Assembly: GCA_027311125.1 (NCBI GenBank)
Contig: DAICZO010000491.1
Span: 1-8,002, forward strand
Origin: Acidobacteriaceae bacterium
Lineage (GTDB): Bacteria; Acidobacteriota; Terriglobia; Terriglobales; Acidobacteriaceae
Direction of reading: 5' to 3'
DNA length: 8,002 nucleotides
A model generated the notes under the pieces. That model was not told where the DNA came from, did not search any database, and worked only from the letters and a program-made list of their open reading frames with translations. Positions within the stretch are counted from its first letter, which is position 1. Each line of letters starts with the position of its first letter. Positions 1 through 5,711 of the stretch are shown piece by piece. The position numbers and the translations under genes are program-made.

Positions 1-1277
1 ATTTCCATGTGGGTGATGGCGGCTCGGAGTTGCAGACGGTGCATGGGGCTGGGCATACGACGGTGGTTCGAGTGAGTGAGACGGGGGCCGAGCAGACCAG
101 CGTGGGGGATACGCTGGAGGCGCGATTTGTGAGCAGGACTCGGCAGGGTTCGGTGGTGACGAGTGGTTTGCACGCTGCTGGAACAAAAGGTACAGGGGGC
201 AAGAGTGCGGTGGAGCATTCGACGGAGATTGCTACGGCGGTGCAGGCGGGGCATGTGGTGGTTACGAATCGTCCGGTGGCCAAGGCTGGATCGCAGCGCG
301 TGGGACAGCAACATGTGGAGCAGCAGCGGCCGGGGCTGCAGCGAGCGGTGGCGGATCGTGCGGAGTATGAGCAGCAGAGCGATGAGGTGACGCTGACGGG
401 AGCGGTGCAGGTCTCCGATGGCGGGAATGTAGTGTGGGCGGACCGGGTGGTGTTGGAGCAGCAGAGTGGGGATGCGGTCGCGGTGGGTTCGGTGAAGGCC
501 AGCTATGTTGCGGAGCAGTCTGCATCGACGAATGGTGCTGAGCCTGCGGTTGAGGAGCCTGTGCATGTGTTGGCCAGCAGGGCCGAGATGAAGCATGGTG
601 CGGGTACGGCAACGTTCTATGGGGCAGATGGCAGGTTGGCACGGCTGTGGCAGGGGGCGTCGCAGGTGGAGGCTCCGGTATTGATCTTTGAACAGCAGGC
701 GAGGCACCTGCTGGCTCGGGGTGGAGGCCAGGGTGCGGCGATGGCTGTGCATGCGGTGTTTGTGAGTGGGGGCGGGGACAAGACGAAGAAGGCCTCGGTG
801 GTGCGGGTGGCCAGCCGGGAGTTGAATTACTCTGACGTGACGCGGCAGGCGGACTTTACCGGTGGAGTGATGGTGAACAGTGCGGATGGCGCGATGCGTG
901 GGCAGTCGGTGACGGTGTATCTGCGCGCCGCGGGTGGAGTGGGCACGGTACAGATGGATCCGCTGGGTAGTAAGACGGTGGGGCAGCCATCGTTTATGGG
1001 GGGTAGTGTTGAGCGGGTGGAGGCACATGGCGGAGTGGAACTGACGCAGCCTGGTCGCCGAGTTACGGGAGAGCAGGTGGTGTATACAGCGTTGGACGGT
1101 ATGTTTGTGATGACGGGGACGCGCGGCGCACCGCCGAAGATGGTGGATGCCGTGCGGGGAACCATCACAGGTGCGGCGTTGCGCTTTCATGCAGGCGATA
1201 ATAGTGTGATGGTGCTGCATGGTACAGGCGAGGACGCGGGGCAACGGGTGCGGACAGAGACACGGGTGAAACAGTAG
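1..1277 (+). CDS. OstA/LptA-like LPS-transport periplasmic protein, 5'-truncated by the window edge
   Basis: The frame is open from base 3 with no stop before TAG at 1275-1277, so the N-terminus and any signal peptide or membrane anchor lie upstream; the GTG at 9 is probably not the true start. The visible part has about 420 residues. Around residues 117-167 (counted from base 9) it shows the OstA pattern: a segment ADRAEYEQ, then VTLTGAVQV, then WADRVVLEQQSGDAVAVGSV. Similar beta-strand units recur near residues 275-310 (LNYSDVTRQADFTGGVMV) and 340-400. This repeated 'modify base, add gain, write out' strand pattern is typical of the LptA/LptC/LptD-N beta-jellyroll that carries LPS across the periplasm. 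Escherichia coli LptA is only about 185 residues, so this protein is much larger, perhaps an LptC-LptA type fusion. The stop lies 2 nt before lptB, which strongly supports the LPS role. The exact identity (lptA versus an OstA-domain relative) is inferred. Confidence 0.
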   Translation, partial: FHVGDGGSELQTVHGAGHTTVVRVSETGAEQTSVGDTLEARFVSRTRQGSVVTSGLHAAGTKGTGGKSAVEHSTEIATAVQAGHVVVTNRPVAKAGSQRVGQQHVEQQRPGLQRAVADRAEYEQQSDEVTLTGAVQVSDGGNVVWADRVVLEQQSGDAVAVGSVKASYVAEQSASTNGAEPAVEEPVHVLASRAEMKHGAGTATFYGADGRLARLWQGASQVEAPVLIFEQQARHLLARGGGQGAAMAVHAVFVSGGGDKTKKASVVRVASRELNYSDVTRQADFTGGVMVNSADGAMRGQSVTVYLRAAGGVGTVQMDPLGSKTVGQPSFMGGSVERVEAHGGVELTQPGRRVTGEQVVYTALDGMFVMTGTRGAPPKMVDAVRGTITGAALRFHAGDNSVMVLHGTGEDAGQRVRTETRVKQ

Positions 1278-1279
1278 CT

Positions 1280-2008
1280 ATGAGGACTTTGTCGACGGAA
1301 GAGATTGGGAAGTCTTACGGTGGACGCCAGGTGGTGCGGGGTGTAAGCCTGAAGATCGAGCAGGGTGAAGTGGTGGGCCTGCTGGGGCCGAATGGTGCAG
1401 GCAAGACGACGAGCTTTTACATGATCGTGGGGCTGGTGCGACCGGATGCGGGACGGGTGTTGTGTGATGACCACGACATCAGCCGATTGCCGATGTATCT
1501 GCGGGCGCGGAATTATGGGATCAGCTATCTGCCGCAGGAGCCTTCGGTGTTTCGGAAGTTGACGGTGGAGGACAATATTCTGGCGGTGCTGGAGGTTCAG
1601 CAGTTGAGCTGGGAGAGTCGCAGGACGCGAACGGAGAAGTTGATTGAGCAGTTGAATCTGGGGCACGTACGCAAGACGCGCGGGTATGCGTTGAGTGGTG
1701 GTGAGCGCAGGCGGGTGGAGATTGCGCGATGCCTGGCGATCGAGCCAGCGTTTATTTTGCTGGATGAACCGTTCTCTGGAATTGATCCGATTGCTGTGCT
1801 GGATTTGCAGGAGATTATCTTTGCGCTGAAGCGGAGTGGGATTGGTGTGTTGATTACCGATCACAATGTTCGCGAGACGTTGTCGGTGACGGATCGGGCC
1901 TACATTATCAATGAAGGCCGCATCTTTCGGGCGGGCACTCCGGCGGAGTTGGGACATGATCCTGAGGTGCGCCGGATCTATCTGGGCGAGAAGTTTTCGA
2001 TGGACTAA
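1280..2008 (+). CDS. lptB: LPS export ABC transporter ATP-binding protein LptB
   Basis: This 242-residue cytoplasmic ATPase powers the LptB2FG complex, which extracts LPS from the inner membrane and pushes it along the Lpt bridge. All nucleotide-binding motifs are present: Walker A GPNGAGKTT (36-44), Q-loop Gln86 in YLPQEPSVF, signature LSGGE (138-142), Walker B FILLDEP (158-164), the D-loop SGIDP, and the H-loop His195 in TDHN. The strings QEPSVFRKLTVEDNI and LLDEPFSGIDPIAV are hallmarks of LptB rather than other ABC ATPases, and the length is normal for the family (about 240). The ATG at 1280 follows the preceding stop by 2 nt, so translation is probably coupled; only a weak GGGTGA (1264-1269) lies upstream. 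No permease genes (lptF/lptG) are in the window, so they are presumably elsewhere. Confidence 0.
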   Translation: MRTLSTEEIGKSYGGRQVVRGVSLKIEQGEVVGLLGPNGAGKTTSFYMIVGLVRPDAGRVLCDDHDISRLPMYLRARNYGISYLPQEPSVFRKLTVEDNILAVLEVQQLSWESRRTRTEKLIEQLNLGHVRKTRGYALSGGERRRVEIARCLAIEPAFILLDEPFSGIDPIAVLDLQEIIFALKRSGIGVLITDHNVRETLSVTDRAYIINEGRIFRAGTPAELGHDPEVRRIYLGEKFSMD

Positions 2009-2013
2009 GGCGG

Positions 2014-2029
2014 TACAACTTCAGTTGTA
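2014..2029. repeat. Perfect 16-bp palindrome just after lptB
   Basis: TACAACT (2014-2020) and AGTTGTA (2023-2029) are exact reverse complements separated by 2 nt, starting 5 nt after the lptB stop. A 2-nt gap is too tight for a good RNA hairpin loop without opening the inner pair, so a dimeric-regulator operator is as likely as a hairpin. No T-run follows, so it is not a standard terminator. Confidence 0.
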
Positions 2030-2049
2030 ACGGCTGGAAGCTATCGGTG

Positions 2050-2063
2050 CATAACGGGTTATG
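2050..2063. repeat. Perfect 14-bp palindrome in the rpoN leader
   Basis: CATAAC (2050-2055) and GTTATG (2058-2063) are exact reverse complements around GG. It overlaps the left arm of the longer-range inverted repeat (2053-2062/2168-2177), so the two foldings are mutually exclusive. Function unknown. Confidence 0.
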
Positions 2064-2177
2064 GACGGCGGGGTTAGACTTACACCCAAGCAGCGACTTG
2101 TTGTGTAGACTGTGGCCAAGCTGAAACGGAAGTACGTTTCCCAACTGGCAGGCACGACAAGCGCCAAATAACCCGTT
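2053..2177. repeat. Long-range 10-bp inverted repeat enclosing the rpoN leader
   Basis: AACGGGTTAT at 2053-2062 is the exact reverse complement of ATAACCCGTT at 2168-2177. Pairing in RNA would make a 10-bp stem closing a domain of about 105 nt that also contains the 2123-2140 hairpin, ending about 46 nt before the chosen rpoN start. A 10-bp match at this spacing can occur by chance, so the structural reading is tentative. Confidence 0.
2123..2140 (+). repeat. Short hairpin, 6-bp stem and 6-nt loop
   Basis: GAAACG (2123-2128) and CGTTTC (2135-2140) are exact reverse complements around GAAGTA. It sits inside the larger stem formed by 2053-2062 and 2168-2177. No poly-T follows, so termination is unlikely. 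Confidence 0.
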
Positions 2178-2209
2178 GCCAGGCAGGACGGGAACTTTTA
2201 CCAAGGTGC

Positions 2210-2214
2210 AGGAG
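2210..2214 (+). promoter_or_regulatory. Ribosome binding site deciding the rpoN start
   Basis: AGGAG lies 9 nt before GTG 2224. This makes GTG 2224 a better start than the in-frame TTG at 2176 or GTG at 2206, which lack a comparable site, and it yields a protein beginning MLLQPKLNLKVSQRQ, the usual N-terminus of sigma-54. Confidence 0.
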
Positions 2215-2223
2215 AGTTATAGC

Positions 2224-3906
2224 GTGCTGTTGCAACCCAAGCTGAATTTGAAAGTCTCACAGCGGCAGGTGCTGACACCTGGCCTGGTGCAGATGGTCAG
2301 CGTGCTGGCTCTGAACAAGCTTGAGTTGAAAGAGATGATCAACACAGAGATGGTGGAGAATCCTGTGTTGGAGGAGTTGGAAGAGACGTCGGTTTCGCTG
2401 GATGAACGCTCGGGGATAGAAGGCGATCGGGAGCGGTCGGCGGAGGAAGTGGCTACGGAACATGATCGGGTGGAGAAAGACCCATTCGACGAGATTGATT
2501 TTGGCAGTTACTTTCAGGACTATCTTGATCCTGGGTACAAGACGGCGTCGAATTTCGAGGACTACGACAAGCCGTCGTTTGAACATTTTCTATCGCAGCC
2601 GAGTACGCTGAGCGACCACCTGATGTGGCAACTGGGTTCGTTGACGTTGACTGCGGAGGTGCGGACTGCGGCTGAGTTGGTGGTGGGAAATCTGAATGAG
2701 AATGGCTACCTGACGGCGAGTGACGAGGAGTTGGTCGAGGCGCTGCTGGTGCTGTTGACGCCGTCGCGCAATGAGCCGATTCCGTTTGAGCGTGGGACCA
2801 AGGGTCGGGTGCCTGAGCCGCGTGATGCGGCAGAGGACGGGTCTGCTCCGGATGGCGGCGTGATGGATATGGCGGCTGGAGCCGATGTTGCGCGGGAAGC
2901 GGCGCTGTCGGCGGTGCAGGAGGCGCGGACGGTGGTCAATCATCTGGACCCGGTGGGCGTGGGGGCGCGCGATTTACGCGAGTGTCTGCTGATCCAGATT
3001 GGCGCGCAGCGCACTGAGGCGGCGATGGTGCTGCAACGGCGGCAGAAGAGCGGTGCGACAGCGGCTCGTTCGGTCAACGGCAAGCGCCAGGATGGACCGT
3101 GTGACGTGTTCGATATTGCGGAGCATGTTGTTTCCGAGTGCTTGTCACTGCTGCAGAAGAAAGACATGCGGGAGTTGACGCGTAGCTGTTGACGTACGGC
3201 GGAGGAGGTGCAGGCGGCGGTAGAGTTTATCCGCACACTGGATCCGCGGCCTGGCCAGCGTTACAACGAGAGCGCTACGCGGCTGATTGAGCCGGATGTT
3301 GCGTTTGTGAAGCGCGACGATGCGTACGTCGTGTTGATGAACGAAGAAGACATGCCCACGCTGCGATTGAACCAGAGCTACCGGAAGATGTTGCGAGAGA
3401 AGCAGACGGAGAAGGAAGTCAAGGATTACGTGAAGGAGCGGTACAAGTCTGCGATCCAGTTGCTGCGCAACATTGAGCAGCGGAAGAACACGATTGTGCG
3501 GACGTGCGATGTGATTGTGCGGCGGCAGCAGGAGTTTCTGGAGCACGGCGTGGAAGCATTGAAGCCGATGATGATCAAGGAAGTCGCGGAGGAGATTGGG
3601 GTGCATCCTTCGACGGTGAGCCGGGCGGTGGCGAACAAGTATGTGCATACGTCGCAGGGCGTGTTTGAGCTGCGATTCTTCTTCTCGGAAGGCGTGAACG
3701 GGCCGGAGGGTGGCGATCTGCCGCTGGTGTTGTTGAAGCGCAAGGTGAAGAAGCTGATCGAAGAAGAGGATGAACGCAAGCCTTTGACGGATGATCAACT
3801 GGCTGCGGAGCTGCAGCGGCAGGGGATCCAGGTGACTCGCAGGACGGTGGCGAAGTATCGGGAAGATATGCAGATTCCATCAACCCACCAACGTCGTGTA
3901 CGCTGA
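2224..3906 (+). pseudogene. rpoN: RNA polymerase sigma-54 factor RpoN, interrupted by one in-frame TGA
   Basis: RpoN directs core RNA polymerase to -24/-12 promoters that need AAA+ activators. Read through the TGA, the frame is 560 codons long, somewhat above the common 450-500. Region I (residues 1-54) has QPKLNLKVSQRQVLTPGLVQMV and the ENPVLEELEE segment. The acidic region II follows, then the core-binding domain with LDPVGVGARDLREC (241-254) and LDPRPGQRY (from 339). The helix-turn-helix lies near 450-490 (VAEEIGVHPSTVSRAV), and the RpoN box TRRTVAKYRE is at 538-547 (consensus ARRTVAKYRE). Codon 323 (3190-3192) is TGA, yet conservation resumes immediately in the same frame, so there is no frameshift. 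If the stop is obeyed, the product is a 322-residue fragment lacking all DNA-binding elements. Two linker-like insertions (about 170-235 and 258-295) add to the length. hpf follows by 36 nt, the classical rpoN neighbour. The family is certain; whether the gene works is not. Confidence 0.
3190..3192 (+). other. In-frame TGA within rpoN
   Basis: The codons read AGC TGT TGA CGT ACG GCG, and the frame is open for 237 further codons of recognisable sigma-54. CGA (Arg) by a C-to-T transition or GGA (Gly) by a G-to-T change are the simplest ancestral codons. The base after the stop is C; UGAC is known from E. coli work as an inefficient stop tetranucleotide. The next in-frame start candidate is GTG 3208 with GGAGGAG (3201-3207) directly abutting it, a spacing too short for normal initiation. 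Other genes in the window end normally in TGA, so a reassigned code is not indicated. Confidence 0.
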
Positions 3907-3915
3907 CGCTCAGCG
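3901..3915 (+). repeat. GC-rich hairpin spanning the rpoN stop codon
   Basis: CGCTGA (3901-3906) and TCAGCG (3910-3915) are exact reverse complements around CGC. The stem includes the rpoN TGA stop and ends 15 nt before the hpf ribosome binding site. There is no T-tract, so it is not an intrinsic terminator; it could modulate coupling or mRNA stability, or be chance. Confidence 0.
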
Positions 3916-3930
3916 ATGTTTTCGAAAGAC

Positions 3931-3937
3931 GAGGTGA
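3931..3937 (+). promoter_or_regulatory. Ribosome binding site of hpf
   Basis: GAGGTGA lies 5 nt before ATG 3943. It decides the start in favour of 3943 over the in-frame ATG at 3916, which has no such site and would add only nine residues not typical of the family. Confidence 0.
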
Positions 3938-3942
3938 GACGG

Positions 3943-4578
3943 ATGGATGTGGAGTACACCGGAAGACAGACGACGATTACCAAGAAGCTGAAGGTAATGG
4001 TTGAAGCGGGCCTGGAACGAGTGGTGAAGGTGGTGGGCAAATCGGGGAGCGCGCATGTGATTCTTGCGACCGAGAAGTATCGACATAGCGCTGAGATCAC
4101 GATCAAGACCCGAAACTACAAGCTGGTGGCGTTGTGCGAGGGGACAGAGATGCAGGTTGCGCTGCATGACGCGCTGGCGAAGATTGAGCAGCAGGCGATT
4201 CGGCAGAAGAAGAAGACCACGACGATCAAGCGGCATCCGAAGGTAGGGATCAAGGGGCCAGCGAGTCGTCTGGGAGATGGGGTGAGCGAACCGGAGCCGG
4301 TGAAGGTAACGCCGGTGAAGGCCGCGGTGAAGAACAGCGTTGGACGGAAGGCTGTTCCGATGCTGGTCCACTCGTTTCCTTCGCAGACACCGATACTGGA
4401 GCCGCATGTGGTGCGGTCAGTGGATGCGGTGGCGTTGCGGCCGATGTCTTTGGACGAAGCGGTAAAGGAAGCGGAGTTTCGGGATCGGGATGTGTTTGTG
4501 TTTCGCGATCATACGGGCAAGGCGATGGTGCTGCACCGGACGCGAGATGGGAAGATGGAGTTGATCGAGATTCCTTAG
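3943..4578 (+). CDS. hpf: Ribosome hibernation promoting factor, long form (HPF/RaiA family)
   Basis: This 211-residue protein binds the 30S decoding region during starvation or stationary phase; the long form joins two ribosomes into inactive 100S dimers. The N-terminal S30AE domain (about 1-105) begins MDVEYTGRQTTITKKLK and carries the typical AEITIKTRNYKLVA strand and the EMQVALHDALAKIEQQ helix, followed by a basic run QKKKTTTIKRHPK. A variable Pro/Val/Lys linker (about 105-150) leads to the C-terminal dimerisation domain (about 155-211) with LRPMSLDEAVKEAEF, DVFVFRDHTGKAMVLHR and DGKMELIEIP. The C-terminal domain distinguishes it from short E. coli HPF and YfiA. It lies 36 nt after rpoN, as in many Gram-negatives, and is followed by a strong terminator, so it is the last gene of its transcript. 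Confidence 0.
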   Translation: MDVEYTGRQTTITKKLKVMVEAGLERVVKVVGKSGSAHVILATEKYRHSAEITIKTRNYKLVALCEGTEMQVALHDALAKIEQQAIRQKKKTTTIKRHPKVGIKGPASRLGDGVSEPEPVKVTPVKAAVKNSVGRKAVPMLVHSFPSQTPILEPHVVRSVDAVALRPMSLDEAVKEAEFRDRDVFVFRDHTGKAMVLHRTRDGKMELIEIP

Positions 4579-4583
4579 GGAGG

Positions 4584-4618
4584 ATGGGCGGGCGAGATGC
4601 CTGCCCATTTTTCTTTTT
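4584..4618 (+). terminator. Rho-independent terminator after hpf
   Basis: ATGGGCGGGC (4584-4593) pairs with GCCTGCCCAT (4599-4608) in a 10-bp stem with one G-U pair and a 5-nt loop GAGAT. A T-rich tract (TTTTT C TTTTT) runs directly after, to 4618. It starts 6 nt past the hpf stop. This is the clearest regulatory element in the window and separates the rpoN-hpf transcript from rapZ. Confidence 0.
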
Positions 4619-4638
4619 GCCATGGCACTGGTTGGGGG

Positions 4639-4667
4639 AGCTTCAGTGCTGGCGGTAGTTTGAAGCT
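4639..4667. repeat. 7-bp inverted repeat upstream of rapZ
   Basis: AGCTTCA (4639-4645) and TGAAGCT (4661-4667) are exact reverse complements around a 15-nt loop, with G-U pairs possible on both sides. It sits between the hpf terminator and the rapZ start, ending 42 nt before ATG 4710. It may be a leader hairpin or an operator; there is no clear promoter or T-run to decide. Confidence 0.
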
Positions 4668-4709
4668 TTGGTGCGGCATAGCCAAACAGTGGGTGCTAGG
4701 ATTTCTTCC

Positions 4710-5615
4710 ATGCCAGTGAAGCGAACAAAGAAGGTAGCGGCGCAGGGACCCGGGCCGGAGAAGCAGGGCGAGCTTGTGATTCTGACGGGGATGTCGGGGT
4801 CGGGCAAGTTGTCGGCACTGAAGGCGTTTGAGGATCTGGGGTACTACTCGGTGGACAATCTTCCGTTGGATCTGGTGCCGCGGTTTGCGGACCTGGTGCA
4901 GCAGTCGAAGGAGATTGAGCGGGCTGCGTTGGTGGTGGATGTGCGCGAAGGGATACGCCTGGAGGAGTTTCCAGCAATCCTGAAGAAGGTGCGGAAGGTG
5001 CTGCCGACGCGGGTGGTGTTTCTGGAAGCGAGCGATGATGCACTGGTGCGGCGGTTTTCCGAGACGCGAAGGCCGCATCCGTTGGGACGCAGCGATACGG
5101 TGGTTCGGTCGATCAAGGCAGAGCGGAAGCGGCTGGATCCGATTCGTAATGTAGCGGACATTGTGCTGGATACGACGAAGTTCAATGTGCATGAGCTGCG
5201 GGCGCACATCAATGCTCAGTTTGAGCAAGAGGCGAGCGATCGGAACCTGACGATTTCGTCGATCAGCTTTGGATTCAAGAACGGGGTGCCGACGGAGGCA
5301 GACCTGGTGTTCGATGTGCGTTTTTTGCCGAATCCGCACTTTATACCGGAGTTTCGGAAGCTGACTGGGAGGCATCCGAAGGTGGCGAAGTACGTTCGGC
5401 AGTTTCCGCAGACGCAGGAGTTTCTGGACAAGACGTTCGACATGTTGAAGTTTCTACTGCCGCACTACATCAAGGAAGGCAAGAGCTATCTGACGGTGGC
5501 GTTTGGATGCACGGGTGGGCAACACCGCTCGGTGTTTATTGCCGAAGAGATGAAGAAGCGTCTGGCGGCTGAGGGATACCGGGTGCAGGCGTCTCACCGC
5601 GACATGCCGCGTTAG
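4710..5615 (+). CDS. rapZ: RNase adapter protein RapZ (YvcJ family nucleotide-binding protein)
   Basis: RapZ has an N-terminal P-loop domain and a C-terminal ligand/RNA-binding domain. In E. coli it senses glucosamine-6-phosphate and presents the sRNA GlmZ to RNase E; in lineages without GlmY/GlmZ its role is less clear. The start chosen is ATG 4710 with AGGA (4698-4701) 8 nt upstream; an in-frame TTG at 4668 lacks a ribosome binding site. The 301-residue product is slightly above the usual 285-295. It shows Walker A GMSGSGKLS (27-35), GYYSVDNLPLDLVPRFADL, the VVDVRE strand (Asp77, Arg79), and C-terminal GCTGGQHRSV (266-275) and SHRD (295-298). Oddity: the residue after the P-loop Lys33 is Leu34 (codon TTG at 4809-4811), where Ser or Thr normally binds Mg2+; Ser35 follows. 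Unlike in enterobacteria, ptsN does not sit between hpf and rapZ. Confidence 0.
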   Translation: MPVKRTKKVAAQGPGPEKQGELVILTGMSGSGKLSALKAFEDLGYYSVDNLPLDLVPRFADLVQQSKEIERAALVVDVREGIRLEEFPAILKKVRKVLPTRVVFLEASDDALVRRFSETRRPHPLGRSDTVVRSIKAERKRLDPIRNVADIVLDTTKFNVHELRAHINAQFEQEASDRNLTISSISFGFKNGVPTEADLVFDVRFLPNPHFIPEFRKLTGRHPKVAKYVRQFPQTQEFLDKTFDMLKFLLPHYIKEGKSYLTVAFGCTGGQHRSVFIAEEMKKRLAAEGYRVQASHRDMPR

Positions 5616-5616
5616 G

Positions 5617-5643
5617 ATTGCCGGAGTCGGACGGTCAGGCAAT
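5617..5643. repeat. 6-bp inverted repeat after the rapZ stop
   Basis: ATTGCC (5617-5622) and GGCAAT (5638-5643) are exact reverse complements around 15 nt, beginning 2 nt after the rapZ stop. There is no T-tract, so it is at best a weak or Rho-type 3' structure. The stem is short and could be chance. Confidence 0.
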
Positions 5644-5654
5644 AGAATGGTGAG

Positions 5655-5711
5655 ATGCGCGGCACGATGACGATGGCAGGGACGACAGTGATCGGGAGAG
5701 TGATGGCTTGA
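5655..5711 (+). CDS. Possible 18-residue leader ORF overlapping the msbA start
   Basis: ATG 5655 opens an 18-codon frame (MRGTMTMAGTTVIGRVMA) that ends in TGA at 5709-5711, overlapping the TTG start of msbA (5708-5710) in the string TTGA. Such an overlap could couple translation. A GGTGAG run touches the ATG with no proper spacing, so initiation looks poor, and no homology is recognised. It may well be an accident of the 92-nt spacer. Confidence 0.
   Translation: MRGTMTMAGTTVIGRVMA
5694..5698 (+). promoter_or_regulatory. Ribosome binding site of the TTG-initiated msbA-like gene
   Basis: GGGAG lies 9 nt before TTG 5708. There is no ATG, GTG or other TTG in this frame between the upstream stop (5651-5653) and 5708, so TTG is the only start that keeps the full first membrane segment. 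Confidence 0.

Larger units (their letters stand above)
2009..2223 (+). other. lptB-rpoN spacer, likely rpoN 5' leader with several inverted repeats
   Basis: This 215-nt non-coding gap lies between genes that are otherwise tightly packed. It contains three short perfect inverted repeats (2014-2029, 2050-2063, 2123-2140) and a 10-bp complementary pair (2053-2062 with 2168-2177) that would close a loop of about 105 nt. I found no convincing -35/-10 pair and no T-tract marking a terminator. A promoter for rpoN and a structured leader are likely from position and symmetry but unproven. Confidence 0.

Noticed and set aside
1187..1957. Long minus-strand open frame opposite lptB (256 codons)
   Set aside because: It mirrors a certain gene, has low-complexity Arg/His/Gln/Leu composition and matches no family; it follows from the G-rich coding strand.
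2061..2108. 15-codon ORF starting ATG 2061 in the rpoN leader
   Set aside because: It has no ribosome binding site and no recognisable product; it lies across the palindrome arm.
2176..2223. TTG 2176 or GTG 2206 as the rpoN start
   Set aside because: They would add residues not seen in sigma-54, and neither has a ribosome binding site as good as AGGAG before GTG 2224.
3190..3240. Selenocysteine insertion at the rpoN TGA
   Set aside because: Sigma-54 has no known selenocysteine, and I see no stem-loop of the bacterial SECIS kind just after the TGA; the region is purine-rich and unstructured.
4623..4638. Sigma-54-type promoter (TGGCAC) upstream of rapZ
   Set aside because: The -24-like TGGCAC is present, but the required GC of the -12 element is missing at the right spacing.
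4575..5375. Minus-strand open frame opposite rapZ (266 codons)
   Set aside because: Same shadow character, and rapZ on the + strand is well supported by motifs.
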